A DNA stretch of 33,609 nucleotides from Pseudomonadota bacterium. Lineage in GTDB: Bacteria > Myxococcota_A > Bradymonadia > Bradymonadales > GCA-2716585. The position numbers and the translations under genes were made by a program. The notes beneath the pieces were generated by a model. The model had not been told where the DNA came from and did no database searches. It saw only the letters and a list, made by a program, of their open reading frames with translations. Shown here in pieces: positions 25,263 to 33,354 of the stretch (within the stretch, counting starts at the first letter, position 1; every line of letters begins with the position of its first letter). The stretch covers positions 1 through 33,609 of the forward strand of contig SYOX01000134.1 in assembly GCA_005804885.1 (NCBI GenBank). Reading direction: 5' to 3'.

Positions 25263-26143
25263 TGCGGATCTTGTACCGAGGCCCGTTGAGCAGCTGCAAT
25301 TACGGCTGCGTCTATTGCCCCTTCGCCAAGCGCAAGGAGAGCCGGGCCGAGCTGGCCCACGACCGCGCCTGCCTGGAGCGCTTCGTCGGCTGGGTCGGGG
25401 CGCGCGATCACGCGCCGATCGGGGTGCTGGTGACGCCCTGGGGCGAGGCGCTGGTCAGGCGGCATTACCAGGAGGCGCTGGTGCGGCTGACGGGGATGGC
25501 GCATGTGGAGCGGGCCGCGATCCAGACGAACCTGTCGGGGTCGCTGGGCTTCGTGGACAGGTGCGATCTGGACAAGCTGGCGCTGTGGTGCACGTGGCAC
25601 CCGGAGTGGTCCTCGATGGCGGCCTTCGTGGCCTCGGCGATGAGGCTCCACCGGCGGGGGGTGCGCTTGAGCGTGGGGGTGGTGGGCTTTGCGCGATTCG
25701 CGGGGGAGATCAAGCACTTGCGGGAGGTCCTGCCGCCGGAGATCTACGTGTGGATCAACGCGGTCAAGGACGAGCTGGGGTCGCAGCCGGAGGAGATCGC
25801 GGGGATCTTCGAGGCGATCGACCCGCTCTACAGGATCAACACGCGGCGGTGGCCGTCCGAAGGGAGGTCGTGTCGGGCGGGCGCGACGGTGATCTCGGTC
25901 GACGGGAATGGGGACGCGAGGCGGTGTCACTTCATCCCGACGAAGATCGGCAACATCTATGAGGAGGGCTTCGAGGCGGCCTTGAGGGAGCGCCCTTGCT
26001 CCAACGCCACCTGCCATTGCCACATCGGGTACGCGCACCTGGACTATCTGGAGTTGGACAAGGTCTTCGGCGCGGGGATCCTGGAGCGCGTCCCGCAGGG
26101 CGACTGGCGAGAGGCGATCATCCCCGAGGGGGCGCGCCCATGA
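25262..26143 (+). CDS. STM4011 family radical SAM protein with SPASM-like cysteines
   Basis: A 293-aa radical SAM protein beginning MRILYRGPLSSCNYGCVYC; Cys12, Cys16 and Cys19 are the cluster ligands and the YRGPLSSCNY start is characteristic of the STM4011 family. The C-terminal part carries Cys204, Cys222, Cys246, Cys251 and Cys253 (CX17CX23CX4CXC). ISVDGNGDARRC follows the SPASM/twitch pattern, so an auxiliary Fe-S cluster is likely; such clusters are common in peptide- and protein-modifying enzymes. Start ATG 25262 overlaps the stop of the STM4012 gene. The stop (26141-26143) overlaps an ATG at 26140 that opens a small ORF. The Salmonella-type partners STM4013, STM4014 and STM4015 are absent from the window. 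The substrate is unknown. Confidence 0.88.
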   Translation: MRILYRGPLSSCNYGCVYCPFAKRKESRAELAHDRACLERFVGWVGARDHAPIGVLVTPWGEALVRRHYQEALVRLTGMAHVERAAIQTNLSGSLGFVDRCDLDKLALWCTWHPEWSSMAAFVASAMRLHRRGVRLSVGVVGFARFAGEIKHLREVLPPEIYVWINAVKDELGSQPEEIAGIFEAIDPLYRINTRRWPSEGRSCRAGATVISVDGNGDARRCHFIPTKIGNIYEEGFEAALRERPCSNATCHCHIGYAHLDYLELDKVFGAGILERVPQGDWREAIIPEGARP

Positions 26144-26295
26144 AGGGCCATCGACGGGGGGCGGGGCTTGCGCGGGCGGGCCGCGGAGCCCTCAACCCTC
26201 CCATACCCCTCCAAGTCTCGGCGGGGCGTGCGCGGGCGGGCTGCGAGGTCCATTGGGCGAGGTGTGTCCGACAGGGGCGGGCGGCGAGGGCGTGA
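26140..26295 (+). CDS. Possible 51-residue basic micro-ORF bridging two genes
   Basis: An ATG overlaps the STM4011-family stop (ATGA, 26140-26143), with GAGGGGG eight bases upstream. The ORF ends with a TGA (26293-26295) whose A is the first base of the next gene's ATG. The product is 51 aa, starts MKGHRRGAGLARAG, is Arg/Gly/Ala-rich and has two Cys in GCEVHWARCVRQG. Coupled overlaps on both sides are what a real operon member would show. Against it, the composition resembles random translation of GC-rich DNA, and it contains a 28-30-bp imperfect direct repeat (26161-26190 and 26221-26250) exactly 60 bases apart. It could be a peptide substrate of the radical SAM pair or merely a coupling leader. 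Confidence 0.35.
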   Translation: MKGHRRGAGLARAGRGALNPPIPLQVSAGRARAGCEVHWARCVRQGRAARA

Positions 26296-26999
26296 TGGGG
26301 GCAAGGGCGTCCTTGGGGAGCGTGGGGGGATCGTTGCCGACGCGCCCTGCGCCTGGGGGGGGCTGGGCGAGGCGGCTGGGGCGAGCGGCGTCCGCGTGTG
26401 CGGGCGCGCTCGGGGTGGCCTACTTCGTGTTGTGGGCGTGCGCGCCAACGACGGCCTTTGCGCCCGCGACGGCGCCGGGGGGCAGCGAGATCGGCGTGGG
26501 GTTGTCGGCCACGACGAACCGGCTTGACGACGGGGAGGATCTCAGCGCCTTGAGCGCCGCGCTGCCCTCGGCCTTGGACGGTCAGGTGTGGTTCAACCGG
26601 CGCTTCGACACGGTCAGCGTCGGGTTGACCTTCTTCGCGGGGGAGACCAGCGTCGTGGGGGTCGGCTTTCATCTGCGCGCGCACGCCTTCGAAGTGGACG
26701 ATCTGGCGCTGGCCGTCGAGCTGCAGGGCGGCGCGGGGTGGCTGGCGCTGGCCTTCCCGACGCATTTGCGGTTGAGTGATGCGACGCTCTTGTACGCGAA
26801 CCCGTCGATCGGGATGCGGATCGTCGGGGTCCAGCTCCCGGTGGGGGTGCTGGTCGAGCGCGGCGGGGCCTCGTTCAGCGGCGCCGCGTCGCTGGAGAGC
26901 GGGGCTCCTCCCGGGGAACTTGGGGGGCGGTGGCTGGGTCTGCCGAGGCACCTGAGGCTCGGGCTGGGGGTCGGCGGCCAGCTCCCGAGGTCGAAGTGA
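26295..26999 (+). CDS. Putative lipoprotein, possible beta-rich outer-membrane protein
   Basis: A 234-aa protein of unrecognised family. After about 24 Gly/Arg/Pro-rich residues there is a twin-Arg-flanked hydrophobic stretch (RRLGRAASACAGALGVAYFVLWAC) with a lipobox-like LWAC and Cys49. The remainder alternates short strands ending in aromatic or charged residues (GSEIGVGLSATTNR, VSVGLTFFAGETSVVGVGFHL, MRIVGVQLPVGVLVERGG), suggesting a beta-rich envelope domain. ATG 26295 shares a base with the preceding small ORF's stop; other in-frame starts (TTG 26253, a GTG near residue 10) are possible. The stop overlaps the GTG of the MenH-like gene (GTGA), so it belongs to the radical SAM operon. No function is assigned. 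Confidence 0.6.
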   Translation: MGARASLGSVGGSLPTRPAPGGGWARRLGRAASACAGALGVAYFVLWACAPTTAFAPATAPGGSEIGVGLSATTNRLDDGEDLSALSAALPSALDGQVWFNRRFDTVSVGLTFFAGETSVVGVGFHLRAHAFEVDDLALAVELQGGAGWLALAFPTHLRLSDATLLYANPSIGMRIVGVQLPVGVLVERGGASFSGAASLESGAPPGELGGRWLGLPRHLRLGLGVGGQLPRSK

Positions 27000-27793
27000 G
27001 CGGGGCCTCCTGGCCGTCGTGGCCCGTCCAGACCTGGGGTGACAGGTCGCGCCCCGCGCTGGTGCTGCTGCACGGCTTCATGGGGACGGCGCGGGACTGG
27101 GATGCGGCGCTCCCGGCGCTGTCGCCGCGCTTCTGGTGTGTGGCGCCGGAGCTGCCGGGGCACGGCAGGCGGCGGCTGGGTGGCCCGCTGGAGATGGGCG
27201 CGTGGGCAGGCGCGCTGGCGGCGACGATCCGGGCGCAGGGGCTGTCCAGGGCGCACTTGATGGGCTACTCGATGGGGGGGCGGCTGGCGTTGAGGGCGGC
27301 CATCGAGGCGCCGGAGGTCGTCGACCGGCTGGTGCTGGAGGGGACCAGCGCGGGGATCGAGGGGTCGGCGGAGCGGCTGGCGCGGGCGGCGCAGGACGAC
27401 GCGCTGGCGGCGTTGATCCGGGTTGAGGGCCTGGAGGTCTTCTTGCGTCGGTGGTACGGCGCGCCGCTCTTTGAGAGCCTGGGTCGGGAGCCGGGGAGGC
27501 TGGAGGCGGTGATCGCGGCGCGGGCGGATCAAGATCCCGAGTCGATGGCGCGGATCATCGCCGGGATGAGCCCAGGGCGCCAGCGGTCGGAGTGGGACCG
27601 GCTCGGGGGGGTGCGCTGCCCGACGCTGATCGTGGCGGGGGAGCTGGACGAGAAGTACAGGGGGCTGGGGGCCAGGATGGTCGGGTTGATGGGGTCGGCG
27701 CGTCAGGCGATCGTCGAGGGCGCAGGGCACAACGCGCACCTGGAGAGGCCGGGGGCCTTCGTGGACCGGGTCGTCGAGTTTCTTGAGTCGTGA
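26996..27793 (+). CDS. menH: Alpha/beta hydrolase, MenH-like (SHCHC synthase family)
   Basis: A 265-aa cytoplasmic alpha/beta hydrolase most like MenH, which in menaquinone synthesis eliminates pyruvate from SEPHCHC to give SHCHC. Visible features: LLHGFMGTARDWD (His26), ELPGHGRRRL, nucleophile elbow GYSMGG with Ser92, LVLEGTSAGI, a cap-domain SPGRQRSEWDRL, VAGELDEKY with Asp218 and GAGHNAHLERP with His245. The GHN-AHLE ending and the Arg-containing cap segment favour MenH over general esterases. GTG 26996 overlaps the previous stop by four bases and has GAGG six bases upstream; the frame is open to 26930. No other men genes are nearby, so it may instead be a related C-C hydrolase recruited to this operon. 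Confidence 0.68.
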   Translation: MSGASWPSWPVQTWGDRSRPALVLLHGFMGTARDWDAALPALSPRFWCVAPELPGHGRRRLGGPLEMGAWAGALAATIRAQGLSRAHLMGYSMGGRLALRAAIEAPEVVDRLVLEGTSAGIEGSAERLARAAQDDALAALIRVEGLEVFLRRWYGAPLFESLGREPGRLEAVIAARADQDPESMARIIAGMSPGRQRSEWDRLGGVRCPTLIVAGELDEKYRGLGARMVGLMGSARQAIVEGAGHNAHLERPGAFVDRVVEFLES

Positions 27794-27805
27794 CGGGGGG
27801 TTGGG

Positions 27806-28798
27806 TCAGAGAGCCAGGAGGAGCCAGGTGATGAGGGTGACGCCGCAGCCGACGGCCATGGGGATGGAGAAGTTGTCGTCGATGCGCTCGCTGTAGACCT
27901 CGACGATGGCGCCGGGGATGGAGGCGCCGAGGGCGTAGAGGATCATGGCGCCGGGGCTGAGGTTGTCGAAGTAGAGGGTCATGACGGCGAGGCTGGCCAG
28001 GGTGCCGGTGGCGACGAAGGCCAGGGAGCCCTCCAGGGTGCGGCCGGAGGTCAGGCGGCGTCGGCCCCAGCGGCGGCCGATGACGGCGGCGGCGGGATCG
28101 GAGGTGGCCAGGACGACGACGGCCAGCGAGCAGGCCAGGGGCTCCATGAAGAGGGCCAGGGCCAGCAGGGCCATGCTGTACCAGGTGGAGGAGTTGACGC
28201 GGTATCGCTCGTGGGGGTGGGCGACGGCGCTGAAGATGCGCATCAGGACGCCGTTGATCCCGCCGCTGAAGCGGCGCGTGATCTCCATGGTCCAGGCGGC
28301 GGCGACGAGGACGCCGGCGGTCAGGGCGATCTTGTCGGGCGGCAGGATGTGGTGGATGAGGACGAGGACGGTGATGCCGCCCAGGACGTGGAAGAAGTTC
28401 CGGGTGTAGTTGGTGGGGCGCAGGCTCGGGACGTGGATGGACTGGACCTTGAGGCTCGCGGCGACGGCCTCGTAGGCTGGCAGCAGCTTGATGCGCAGTT
28501 CGTTCCACTGAGCGGCGACGTGGGCGGCGTCCGCCCCCGGAGAGAAGCCGTCGAGGACCTCGCGCACGGCCACGAGGCGCTCGCGCAAGGTGGCCAGCGC
28601 CTCGTCGCGGTCGGGCAGGTAGGTGCGGTCGAGGAAATCTCTGAGCCTGGCGCGCAGCGACTCGAGGTGCTCCCGCATGACCGGCTCAAGCTCTCGGCGC
28701 CACCGGGCCGGCTCAAGGGCCTTGAGGAAGGCGTGGAGGTCCTCCGCGAGCTGCTTGAGCTCGATCGGCTTCAGTTCAATGGCCTGGACGTTGGTCAT
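27806..28798 (-). CDS. Dolichol kinase/phosphatidate cytidylyltransferase-like membrane protein
   Basis: A 330-aa integral membrane protein. The first 120 residues are a charged helical region (LKQLAEDLHAFLKALEPARW, LESLRARLRDFLDRTYL). Seven or so hydrophobic segments follow (VLGGITVLVLIHHIL, IALTAGVLVAAAWTM, MALLALALFMEPLACSLAV, and others). The loop SDPAAAVIGRRWGRRRLTSGRTLEGS is the signature of the CTP-dependent dolichol/phytol kinase and CDP-archaeol synthase superfamily (SEC59/VTE5-like), which phosphorylates or activates a polyprenyl or lipid alcohol at the membrane. The N-terminal helical extension is longer than in most bacterial members. It is convergent with the MenH-like gene (12-base gap). 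GAGG lies five bases before the ATG. The exact lipid is unknown. Confidence 0.75.
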   Translation of the reverse strand: MTNVQAIELKPIELKQLAEDLHAFLKALEPARWRRELEPVMREHLESLRARLRDFLDRTYLPDRDEALATLRERLVAVREVLDGFSPGADAAHVAAQWNELRIKLLPAYEAVAASLKVQSIHVPSLRPTNYTRNFFHVLGGITVLVLIHHILPPDKIALTAGVLVAAAWTMEITRRFSGGINGVLMRIFSAVAHPHERYRVNSSTWYSMALLALALFMEPLACSLAVVVLATSDPAAAVIGRRWGRRRLTSGRTLEGSLAFVATGTLASLAVMTLYFDNLSPGAMILYALGASIPGAIVEVYSERIDDNFSIPMAVGCGVTLITWLLLAL

Positions 28799-29105
28799 GG
28801 AGCCTCACGCGTCACCCTCCAGCGAGGATATCGGAGTTTTCTAACCGCGGCGGAAAGCCCAAGTCAACCGTCGAGCCGGCCGCGCGCGTTTTTCAAGAAC
28901 CCTGTCTCAACACGCTGAAGGGGGGGGCGCGCGGCGAGGGTGGCGGGCGAAGGGGCGCCGGGGGGAGATGGTGTTGACTTGGGGGTGGATAACCACTAGC
29001 AAGGGGGCGCTCGCCCGGGCTGTAAATTCAGGGCGGGACACGGTTTATTGGAAGGTTTCGGGGCGGCCTGTTGCGGTCGGCGTCGATGTTGAGGAAGAGA
29101 TTGAG
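28799..29105. other. Divergent intergenic region before the surface-protein gene
   Basis: This separates the dolichol-kinase-like gene (minus) and the large surface protein (plus). The first 120 bases are less GC-rich with TTTTCTAACC and GTTTTTCAAG patches. The frame of the downstream protein is open from 28968, but the signal peptide starts at 29106. No RNA gene or repeat is seen. Confidence 0.6.
28974..29002 (+). promoter_or_regulatory. Weak sigma-70-like promoter candidate for the surface protein
   Basis: TTGACT (28974-28979) is followed after 17 bases by TAGCAA (28997-29002). The -35 is good and the -10 is poor; it lies about 104 bases before the chosen ATG. It is offered only because it is the best-spaced pair in this spacer. 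Confidence 0.3.
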
Positions 29106-32105
29106 ATGTTGAAGAATCAAAGAGCAGGGTTGGGCGCGGTGATCATCGCGTCGGTGTTGTGCGCGGCGTCCGTGTCGCAGGCGCAGGTGCTGCGCTTCAG
29201 CCGCACGGTCGAGGGCGGCCTGGCGGTGACGGGCAACACGCTGGGCTTGAGCAAGCAGGCCGACACGAACAACCCGGGGACGCGGGATTCGATCGGGTGC
29301 TTCATCGCCGCTGGGGGCAACCAGCAGGACGGCGGCTTCCCGGTGGGGACGACGGCGGACTGGCGCCTGAACGCGTCGCAGGGGGTTCTTGAGCTGCCCA
29401 CCGGCAGCCAGGTGCTCTACGCCGAGCTGCTCTGGGGCGGGAGCTTCAATTACGGCGCCGAGAACGTCTTCAGCGACCTGGGCGCCGCGGTGACGCTGCG
29501 CTTCCAGAACGGCGATGAGCGGCAGGTGGCGCCGGACGGCGCCACGTCGCTGACGGTGGATGAGTTTGCCGCGGTGGGCGGCTTCCCGGTCAAGTACTAC
29601 CTGCGCTCGGCCGACGTGACGAGCTTCGTGCGCCAGCGAGGCGCCGGCGGCTACACGACCCTCGGGGTGCCCGGCACTCAGGACGCGTCGGTCAACAGCC
29701 TCAACGCGGCCGGCTGGACGCTGGTGGTGGCCTACCAGAACGCCAACTCGCCGGCGCGCAACCTGTCGATCTTCGTCGGCGGCGAGTTCGTCGACGAGCA
29801 GTCGGTGGTCGACTATCAGGTCAACGGCTTCTGCACCCCGCCGACCGGGCCGGTCGGCGGCCGCGTGCTCGTCAGCGCCATCGAGGGCGACGCGAACCTC
29901 GACGGCGACCAGCTCCAGATGGCCGACCCCGGCGACCAGCGCTTCGTGCGCCTGTCGGGGCCGAACAACCCGGAGAACAACTTCTTCGCCTCCCAGATCA
30001 ACGGCGACAACGGCCAGCAGAACACGCGGGGCACCTTCGGGGACAGGAACCACAACGCGGCGACGGCGACCAACACCAGCGGAGGGCGCCAGGGCTGGGA
30101 CATCACGAGCGTGCCGGTGGGCGCCGGCGGCGAGATCGGCAATGCGCAGACCGCCGCGACGATCCGGGCCACGAGCACCGGGGACAGCTACCTGCCGACG
30201 ATGGCCTCCTTCCAGATCGACGTCAACGCCCCGGACTTCGTCGTCGAGAACACCAGCTCGGTGGCGCCGGCCGTGGCCTACCAGGGCGCCGAGCTGACCT
30301 ACCAGATCCGGCTGGACAACCGCGGCCGCGCTGACGCCAGCAACGTCGTCTTCCGCCAGCCGCTGCCCGAGGGCCTGGCGCTGGTCGAGATGCGGGCCGG
30401 CGGCAGGGTGATCGGCGGCGCGCGCACCGAGCAGCTCACCTCCGGGGTGAACATCGGCGCGGTGCCCTTCGGCCAGAGCGTCCTGGTGGAGCTGCTTGTC
30501 CGGGTCGAGGCGCTGCCGACCGAGCCGACCCCCGCGATCTTCACCACGCAGGCCTCCTGGTCCTACGACTTCATCTCCTGCCAGGGGACCGCGCCGATCG
30601 CCGGCCAGATCGCCAGCCAGCGCCTGACCGTCAACGCGCTGCGCATGTCCATCCGGCTGAGCGCCGAGGCGCTCGGCGGCGGCGTCGTCCGCTACACGAT
30701 CGTGGCCACCAACACCGGCTCGGCCCCGACGGCGCGGGCCACCGTGCGCGGCCAGATCCCCAACGGCGCCACCTACCGCGCCGGCACGACCACCCTCAAC
30801 GGGTCTGCGACGCCGGACAGCGGCGGCCGGATGCCCTTCGAGGGCGGCGGCCTCGTCAACGCCGCGGGCGAGCGGGCCGGGGTCATCCCGCCTGCGGGAG
30901 CCGCCACGATCACCTACGAGGTCCAGGTCGTCGCCGTCAACGCGCTGACCAACACCTCCAGCGCCGACCCTGACAGCGACGAGCCGGCCCCGCGCGTCGA
31001 GGCCACGCTGGTGACCGACATCGGCGACTGCGGCGACGGCCAGATCTCGGATCTGGAGGGCTGCGACGACAACAACCTGCGCGCCGGGGACGGCTGCAGC
31101 GCCATCTGCGAGGTGGAGGACGGCTTCGCCTGCCACGGCGAGCCGAGCAACTGCGACGTGGACACCGACGGCGACGACCTGAGCGACGAGTTCGAGCGCG
31201 ACGTCACCGGCACCGACCCGAACAACCCCGACACCGACGGCGACGGCCTGCGCGACGGCACCGAGGTGCTCGGCGAGAACCCCACCGACCCGCTGGACCC
31301 CGACACCGACGGCGACCGCCTCTGCGACGGCCCCAACCGCATCGACGACGTCTGCCGCGCCGGCGAGGATCGCGACGCCAACGGCCGCGTCGACACCGGC
31401 GAGACGGACCCGAACAACACCGACACCGACGGCGGCACCGTCCCTGACGGCGTCGAGGACGGCCGCGGCACCGACCCCCTCGACCCCTCCGACGACATCG
31501 ACGTGGAGAACGACGCCGACGGCGACGGCCTCATCGACGACCTTGAGGACGACCTCGGCACCGACCCGAACAACCCCGACACCGACGGCGACGGCCTGTG
31601 CGACGGCCCCGCCGACGTCCAGGGCGTCTGCCAGGCCGGCGAGGACCTCAACGCCAACGGCCGCGTCGACACCGACGAGACCGATCCCCTCGACGACGAC
31701 AGCGACGACGACAGCCTGATCGACGGCCTGGAGGTGCTCGGCTCGAACCCCACCAACCCCCTGAGCCCCGACACCGACGGCGACGACCTGTGCGACGGCC
31801 CCGCCGACGTCCAGGGCGTCTGCGTCGACGGCGAGGACCGCAACCGCAACGGCCGCGTCGACGAGGGCGAGACGGACCCGAACAACCCCGACACCGACGG
31901 CGGCACCGTCCCTGACGGCGTCGAGGACGGCCGCGGCACCGATCCCCTCGACCCCGCCGACGACCTCGGCGGCGGCTCGGCCCCCGGCGTCATCCAGGGC
32001 AGCGCCCTGTGCGCCGCCGCCCCCGGCCAGGGCCAGCGCCCCGGCGCCCCGGCCCTGTTGCTCGTGCTGGCCCTGATCGTCGTCGGCCGGCTGCGCCGCC
32101 GCTGA
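29106..32105 (+). CDS. Cell-surface protein with DUF11, cysteine-rich and TSP3 repeats and MYXO-CTERM-like tail
   Basis: A 999-aa exported protein. The signal peptide ([17 protein letters not shown]) starts at ATG 29106. Residues about 27-370 form a beta-rich domain ([28 protein letters not shown]). Two DUF11-like domains follow (about 375-515 and 515-625: [20 protein letters not shown] and [18 protein letters not shown]). Then come a Myxococcus cysteine-rich repeat ([22 protein letters not shown]) and about 275 residues of calcium-binding thrombospondin type 3 repeats (DTDGDGLx[11 protein letters not shown]). The C-terminus is Cys (ALCAAAPGQ), a hydrophobic helix ([14 protein letters not shown]) and RLRRR, like MYXO-CTERM sorting signals processed by myxosortase. 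It is therefore expected on the outer surface, perhaps in adhesion. It is monocistronic, followed by a strong stem-loop. Confidence 0.85.
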   Translation: MLKNQRAGLGAVIIASVLCAASVSQAQVLRFSRTVEGGLAVTGNTLGLSKQADTNNPGTRDSIGCFIAAGGNQQDGGFPVGTTADWRLNASQGVLELPTGSQVLYAELLWGGSFNYGAENVFSDLGAAVTLRFQNGDERQVAPDGATSLTVDEFAAVGGFPVKYYLRSADVTSFVRQRGAGGYTTLGVPGTQDASVNSLNAAGWTLVVAYQNANSPARNLSIFVGGEFVDEQSVVDYQVNGFCTPPTGPVGGRVLVSAIEGDANLDGDQLQMADPGDQRFVRLSGPNNPENNFFASQINGDNGQQNTRGTFGDRNHNAATATNTSGGRQGWDITSVPVGAGGEIGNAQTAATIRATSTGDSYLPTMASFQIDVNAPDFVVENTSSVAPAVAYQGAELTYQIRLDNRGRADASNVVFRQPLPEGLALVEMRAGGRVIGGARTEQLTSGVNIGAVPFGQSVLVELLVRVEALPTEPTPAIFTTQASWSYDFISCQGTAPIAGQIASQRLTVNALRMSIRLSAEALGGGVVRYTIVATNTGSAPTARATVRGQIPNGATYRAGTTTLNGSATPDSGGRMPFEGGGLVNAAGERAGVIPPAGAATITYEVQVVAVNALTNTSSADPDSDEPAPRVEATLVTDIGDCGDGQISDLEGCDDNNLRAGDGCSAICEVEDGFACHGEPSNCDVDTDGDDLSDEFERDVTGTDPNNPDTDGDGLRDGTEVLGENPTDPLDPDTDGDRLCDGPNRIDDVCRAGEDRDANGRVDTGETDPNNTDTDGGTVPDGVEDGRGTDPLDPSDDIDVENDADGDGLIDDLEDDLGTDPNNPDTDGDGLCDGPADVQGVCQAGEDLNANGRVDTDETDPLDDDSDDDSLIDGLEVLGSNPTNPLSPDTDGDDLCDGPADVQGVCVDGEDRNRNGRVDEGETDPNNPDTDGGTVPDGVEDGRGTDPLDPADDLGGGSAPGVIQGSALCAAAPGQGQRPGAPALLLVLALIVVGRLRRR
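31320..31960 (+). repeat. Large in-frame duplications within the TSP3 region
   Basis: The block beginning CDGP, then GED and NGRVD, then [20 protein letters not shown], occurs near 31320-31490 and 31789-31960, and its first part again near 31597-31690. The DNA is nearly identical in places (GCGACGGCCCCGCCGACGTC at both 31600 and 31790). It indicates unit-wise duplication of TSP3 segments. Confidence 0.75.
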
Positions 32106-32112
32106 GGCGGGC

Positions 32113-32158
32113 CAGGGCGATGCTCACCGGGTCTGTGACCCCGCCTGCGCTCGCCCTG
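32113..32158 (+). terminator. Stem-loop just after the surface-protein gene
   Basis: CAGGGCGA (32113-32120) pairs perfectly with TCGCCCTG (32151-32158), enclosing an inner perfect hairpin GGGTC (32129-32133) and GACCC (32137-32141). There is no T-run, so it would be a Rho-type or 3'-stabilising structure. The rest of the spacer to 32453 shows no gene or repeat. Confidence 0.45.
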
Positions 32159-32453
32159 ACCCACCTCGGCCCCTCGACCTCGCCGAAGCTCGGTCCAAAG
32201 GGTCAGACACAGCCTGAAGTGCTGTCATCCTTGATGATCTTGAAGGGCCAAGGCGGTTTGCAGGCGCGGGGGCGCCCGGACAACACCCGACCCTCCGGCC
32301 CTGTCGGTGCGTTGTCGCATCCCGCTCCAAAGGGGGATGAAAACAGACGCCCGCGCCGCGGTTCATGTTAAGCTCACCGGGCGATCTGCGCGCCTCTCTT
32401 GACCGGATCAGGCCCAGCCGCGCTGACCAGAACCCTCCATCCCGACGAGCGAC

Positions 32454-33317
32454 ATGACGAGGCTGGCGATCCTGGCCGACATCCACGGCAACCCCCACGC
32501 CTTCGAGGCCGTCATCGACGACATCGGCCGCCAGGGCGTCGACGAGGCGATCATCGCCGGGGATCTGGTCGGGCGCGGCCCTTGCGGGGCGGCGGTCGTC
32601 GACCGCGCCCTGGCGCTGGGCTGGCCCTGCCTGCGGGGCAACCACGAGGATTACGCCCTGGGCTTCATCCGGCGCGAGGTCCCCGAGCCCTGGTGGACGA
32701 TGGACATCTGGTCGGCCTCGCGCTGGATCGCCGCCGAGGTCGCCCGCCACCGCGCCTTCATCGAGGCCCTGCCCTTCAGCCTGGAGCGCGGCGGCCCCGA
32801 CGGACTCTTGATCGTCCACGGCAGCCCGCGCTCCAACAGCGAGGGGATCGGGGCCTGGACCTCGGACGAGGACCGCGCCGCGCTGCTCGACGGCATCGCG
32901 CAGCGCGTCCTGGTCTGCGCCCACACCCACCGACCCTTCCACGACGACTCGCCGCGCGGGCAGATCGTCAACATCGGCTCGGTCGGCCTGCCCTTCAACG
33001 GAGACTGGCGGGCGCAGTACGCCATCTTCGACGACGCCCAGGGCGACTGGGCCGTCGAGTTCCGCCAGATCAGCTACGACCGGGAGGCCTTCCTGAACCT
33101 CTACGCCGAGTCGGGCTTCCTCGAACAGGGGGGCTTGACGGCGGCGCTGCTCAAGATCGAGGTCGAGCAGGCCCGCCCCTTCCTGATGCCCTTCCTCAAG
33201 TGGGCCAGCCAACGCGGGTTCGACGACCCGGCCCCTGCGATGATGGCGCGTTTTCTGGAGATCTTCGACCCCACGCTGCCGACGGCGGCGCAGATCGAGC
33301 GGCTTGAGCGCGGCTGA
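32454..33317 (+). CDS. Calcineurin-like metallophosphoesterase
   Basis: A 287-aa cytoplasmic phosphoesterase. The di-metal motifs appear in order: LADIHGN (Asp9, His11), AGDLVGRGP, RGNHEDYAL, IVHGSPR and CAHTHRPF, followed by NIGSVGLPF. This layout is that of the YfcE/ApaH-like Metallophos_2 family, which hydrolyses phosphodiesters or phosphoesters; the physiological substrate is not predictable. The last 80 residues (SYDREAFLNLY to QIERLERG) form an extra helical tail beyond the catalytic fold. No strong Shine-Dalgarno site precedes the ATG, but the DIHGN motif must sit near the N-terminus. The gene is isolated, convergent with the aconitase gene; a CGCCGC/GCGGCG hairpin follows at about 33321-33339. 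Confidence 0.88.
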   Translation: MTRLAILADIHGNPHAFEAVIDDIGRQGVDEAIIAGDLVGRGPCGAAVVDRALALGWPCLRGNHEDYALGFIRREVPEPWWTMDIWSASRWIAAEVARHRAFIEALPFSLERGGPDGLLIVHGSPRSNSEGIGAWTSDEDRAALLDGIAQRVLVCAHTHRPFHDDSPRGQIVNIGSVGLPFNGDWRAQYAIFDDAQGDWAVEFRQISYDREAFLNLYAESGFLEQGGLTAALLKIEVEQARPFLMPFLKWASQRGFDDPAPAMMARFLEIFDPTLPTAAQIERLERG

Positions 33318-33354
33318 GCGCGCCGCCCGATCTGCGGCGGGGATCAGGTCAGGA

